Position numbers and translations under genes: made by a program. From contig NZ_KB908455.1 of assembly GCF_000381965.1 (NCBI RefSeq), positions 62,001 to 126,000 on the forward strand: DNA of 64,000 bases. The letters are read 5' to 3'. Below are positions 62,205 to 64,000 of the stretch, piece after piece; within the stretch, counting starts at the first letter, position 1, and each line of letters starts with the position of its first letter. Source of the stretch: Oceanimonas smirnovii ATCC BAA-899 (GTDB lineage Bacteria > Pseudomonadota > Gammaproteobacteria > Enterobacterales > Aeromonadaceae). The notes beneath the pieces were generated by a model, which made no database searches, was not told the origin of the DNA, and saw only the letters and a list, made by a program, of their open reading frames with translations.

Positions 62205-64000
62205 AGCGCTAGCCCCATGGCCTTGAGGTGGCCGGCGACTTTCTCGCTTAAATTCTCCACGGTCTGGGTCAGCGCAGGCAATGGCTGGCTGTAGCGCTCT
62301 TCCAGTTGCTTGACCCGGTTGGCCAGTTGCTGAGTGACCCGCTCCACTTCGCTGGTTATGGCACCTTGCAGATGAGCCAGCCATTTATCCTGCACCATCA
62401 GGGTTTTAATGGCGTTCTCATCCAGCTTGGCGTATTGCTTGAATACCGCTTGGTCGAGCGCATCCTGAGCGTCTTTCAGTGCCTTTTTGGCGCTAGCCTC
62501 GGCGTCGAACAGCTTTTTGGCCTGTTTGAGGGCGGTTTTTTCTTCCGCATCGGTGGCCTGCTTCTGGCGGGCGGTCACGCTGGCCTTGGTGATCTTGTCC
62601 TTGTCGTTCAGGGCGTCACTGAGCAGGCCGTCGTCACTGCTGTTTTCCTCAATAAAGCTTTCCAGCGCTTGCGTGGCGCTGTCGAGCTCCGCTTGCAGCG
62701 CATCAAGTTGCTGCTGCTCATCCTTAAAGTAACGGGCGGTGATCAGGGCGGGCGGGATCAGCTCGGCCTTGTACTTCACCTTGTTGATGACGAGATCCGG
62801 GGTTTCCTTCAGCTTTTCGCCCCTGGCGGCCACCAGTTTGCGCAGCACCTTGCCCGCGGGCCAGCCGTCCTGCACCAGCACATACACATCGTCCTGCATT
62901 TCCTCGGCCCAATAGTCCATCAGCAACTGGTAGACATCGTATTTGCTGAGCAGCGGCAGGTTGGCGTAGCGGCTGAGCAGGTCTTCCGACAGTTCAAAAA
63001 TCAGCTCTTTGGGGCTGTCGCCTTTGGCGATTTCATCAAGCTTGGCGTCTTCGGCCCATTGGGTAAAGGGCTCCAGGCTGCGCTCGGCAAATGCCTTGAA
63101 TTCGTCGTGGGCCAGAATGGTGCTTTTCACCTCGGCGGCACTCACCAGTGCCCGGCTGTAGCCTTCTCGCGCCGGTGCGAACAGGGTGGCACGCAGGCTG
63201 GGGAATACTCGCCAGTAGTCGGCAAGGGCATCGATATCCCGGTTGGGAATGCCCCCTTGCAGGTGGGCAGACAAGTCGTGCAAGTCTTCCGGATCGCTTG
63301 CGTCAATGTAGCGGGGAATGTTCAGGTTATAGTCGTTGGCCACAATTTCACTTAAAGGCACCTTGCGGCTGAAGCGCGGCAGCTCTATGCCCTTGGTGAA
63401 CACATCCACAATTTTATGAATGTCCTGGCTGCGCAGCCGGTTCTTGTTGCCGTCCTTTATAAAGCCCTTGCTGGCATCCACCATAAAAATGCCCTGCCCG
63501 GCCTCGCCTGCCCGGCTGCGGGCGTGGGCTTTGTCGAGCACGATAATGCAGGCGGGAATGCCGGTGCCATAAAACAGGTTGGCGGGCAGGCCGATAATGC
63601 CCTTGATGTAGCCCTGTTTGATCAGGTTTTCCCGAATGCGGGCCTCGGCGTTGCCGCGAAACAGCACGCCGTGAGGCAAAATCACCGCGCCCTTGCCGTT
63701 GCTGTTAAGGCTTTTGAGAATATGCAGCAAAAAGGCGTAGTCGCCGTTTTTCTCCGGTGGCGTGCCCCATTCAAAGCGGCCAAATTCATCATCTGCCGGG
63801 TTCAGGCCGCTGGTCCAGTTTTTGTTGGAGAACGGCGGGTTGGCCACGGCAAAGTCAAAGGTTTTAAGCTCGCCGTTGTCGTCCTTCCACTGGGGCGCAC
63901 TCAGGGTGTTGCCCTTCCAGATCTTGGCGGTGGCGTTGTCGTGCAGGATCATGTTCATGCGGGCCAGGGCGCTGGTGGCGTTGTCCATTTCCTGACCATA
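62201..64000 (-). CDS. hsdM: Type I restriction enzyme, M (methyltransferase) subunit, 5' end outside window
   Basis: Residues visible: the last 599, with the frame open to the window edge (YGQEMDNATSALARMNM...). This is the N6-adenine methyltransferase part: the catalytic NPPF is in FAVANPPFSNKNW, followed by FLLHILKSLNSNGKGAVILPHGVLFRG and IIGLPANLFYGTGIPACIIVLDK. A long C-terminal region (about 430-595) is coiled-coil and Ala/Lys-rich, for HsdS/HsdR contact. The SAM-binding N-terminal motif is off the window. Confidence 0.94.
   Translation of the reverse strand, partial: YGQEMDNATSALARMNMILHDNATAKIWKGNTLSAPQWKDDNGELKTFDFAVANPPFSNKNWTSGLNPADDEFGRFEWGTPPEKNGDYAFLLHILKSLNSNGKGAVILPHGVLFRGNAEARIRENLIKQGYIKGIIGLPANLFYGTGIPACIIVLDKAHARSRAGEAGQGIFMVDASKGFIKDGNKNRLRSQDIHKIVDVFTKGIELPRFSRKVPLSEIVANDYNLNIPRYIDASDPEDLHDLSAHLQGGIPNRDIDALADYWRVFPSLRATLFAPAREGYSRALVSAAEVKSTILAHDEFKAFAERSLEPFTQWAEDAKLDEIAKGDSPKELIFELSEDLLSRYANLPLLSKYDVYQLLMDYWAEEMQDDVYVLVQDGWPAGKVLRKLVAARGEKLKETPDLVINKVKYKAELIPPALITARYFKDEQQQLDALQAELDSATQALESFIEENSSDDGLLSDALNDKDKITKASVTARQKQATDAEEKTALKQAKKLFDAEASAKKALKDAQDALDQAVFKQYAKLDENAIKTLMVQDKWLAHLQGAITSEVERVTQQLANRVKQLEERYSQPLPALTQTVENLSEKVAGHLKAMGLAL

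Noticed and set aside
62205-62384. Upstream extension of the DUF1016 protein
   Set aside because: It lies inside hsdM in another frame; ATG 62204 overlaps the hsdM stop as expected for coupling.

Overview
The window is chromosomal DNA from a gammaproteobacterium. The evidence is its gene order: yceD-rpmF-plsX-fabH-fabD-fabG-acpP-fabF-pabC-mltG-tmk-holB-ycfH, the divergent rluC/rne pair, a single-strand hisDCBHAF(IE) operon, and a GntR-prpB-prpC-acnD-prpF-prpE propionate operon. The GC-rich housekeeping genes together with an integron whose attC sites resemble Vibrio VCRs suggest a marine Aeromonadales/Vibrionales relative (an Oceanimonas- or Oceanisphaera-like bacterium would fit). That lineage is inference from gene content only.

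Layout. 1-5361: histidine operon on the plus strand, entered inside hisD. 5362-5700: a non-coding block of nested inverted repeats. 5701-8377: an acetyltransferase, an M14-type deacylase and a DKNYY-repeat membrane protein (minus strand). 8469-11424: a three-gene plus-strand cluster with a di-haem cytochrome b fused to a sulfite-oxidase-type molybdopterin domain, flanked by two unrecognised genes. 11579-22853: a chromosomal integron. 23080-31567: propionate/2-methylcitrate operon. 31848-33253: qmcA and an NfeD-like partner. 33417-33985: a Doc-type toxin-antitoxin pair. 34062-43936: cell-envelope, DNA-replication and fatty-acid genes on the minus strand. 43958-50144: yceD, yceF, a HAD phosphatase, rluC and rne. 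50315-64000: a low-molecular-weight phosphatase, a YgjP-type metallopeptidase and a large composite type I restriction-modification locus that runs off the right edge inside hsdM.

The integron is the most interesting region. intI (21876-22853) is read rightward. A LexA-type box overlaps its promoter region, and an attI-type core lies at about 21565-21571. To the left, about nine AT-rich cassettes are all read leftward, away from attI, and are separated by recognisable attC sites (clear ones at 18008, 17177, 16684, 16026 and 15664; weaker or broken ones further out). The cassette next to attI carries three overlapping genes: an Mrr-like restriction-endonuclease-fold protein, a small winged-helix-like middle protein and a Rad50/SMC-like ATPase with a CPAC hook. 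This matches the architecture of ABC three-component (ABC-3C) conflict systems. Other cassettes encode a secreted alpha/beta hydrolase, a protein with a phage Mu-F/minor-head-like cysteine motif, and small membrane or unknown proteins. The distal end is decaying: an IS630-family element has cut one cassette gene, and a degenerate IS3-family element sits inside an attC site.

The restriction locus is unusual in packing. Between hsdM and hsdR it holds a DUF1016/PDDEXK nuclease, hsdS, an AlbA_2 (Schlafen-type) protein and two DUF262 (GmrS/GmrD-like) proteins, mostly with overlapping start and stop codons. The one real gap (58105-58293) contains 11-bp-phased TCAAGCAA repeats. Together with the ABC-3C cassette and the Doc system, these suggest a genome region rich in anti-phage and conflict functions. 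No rRNA, tRNA or CRISPR array was seen.
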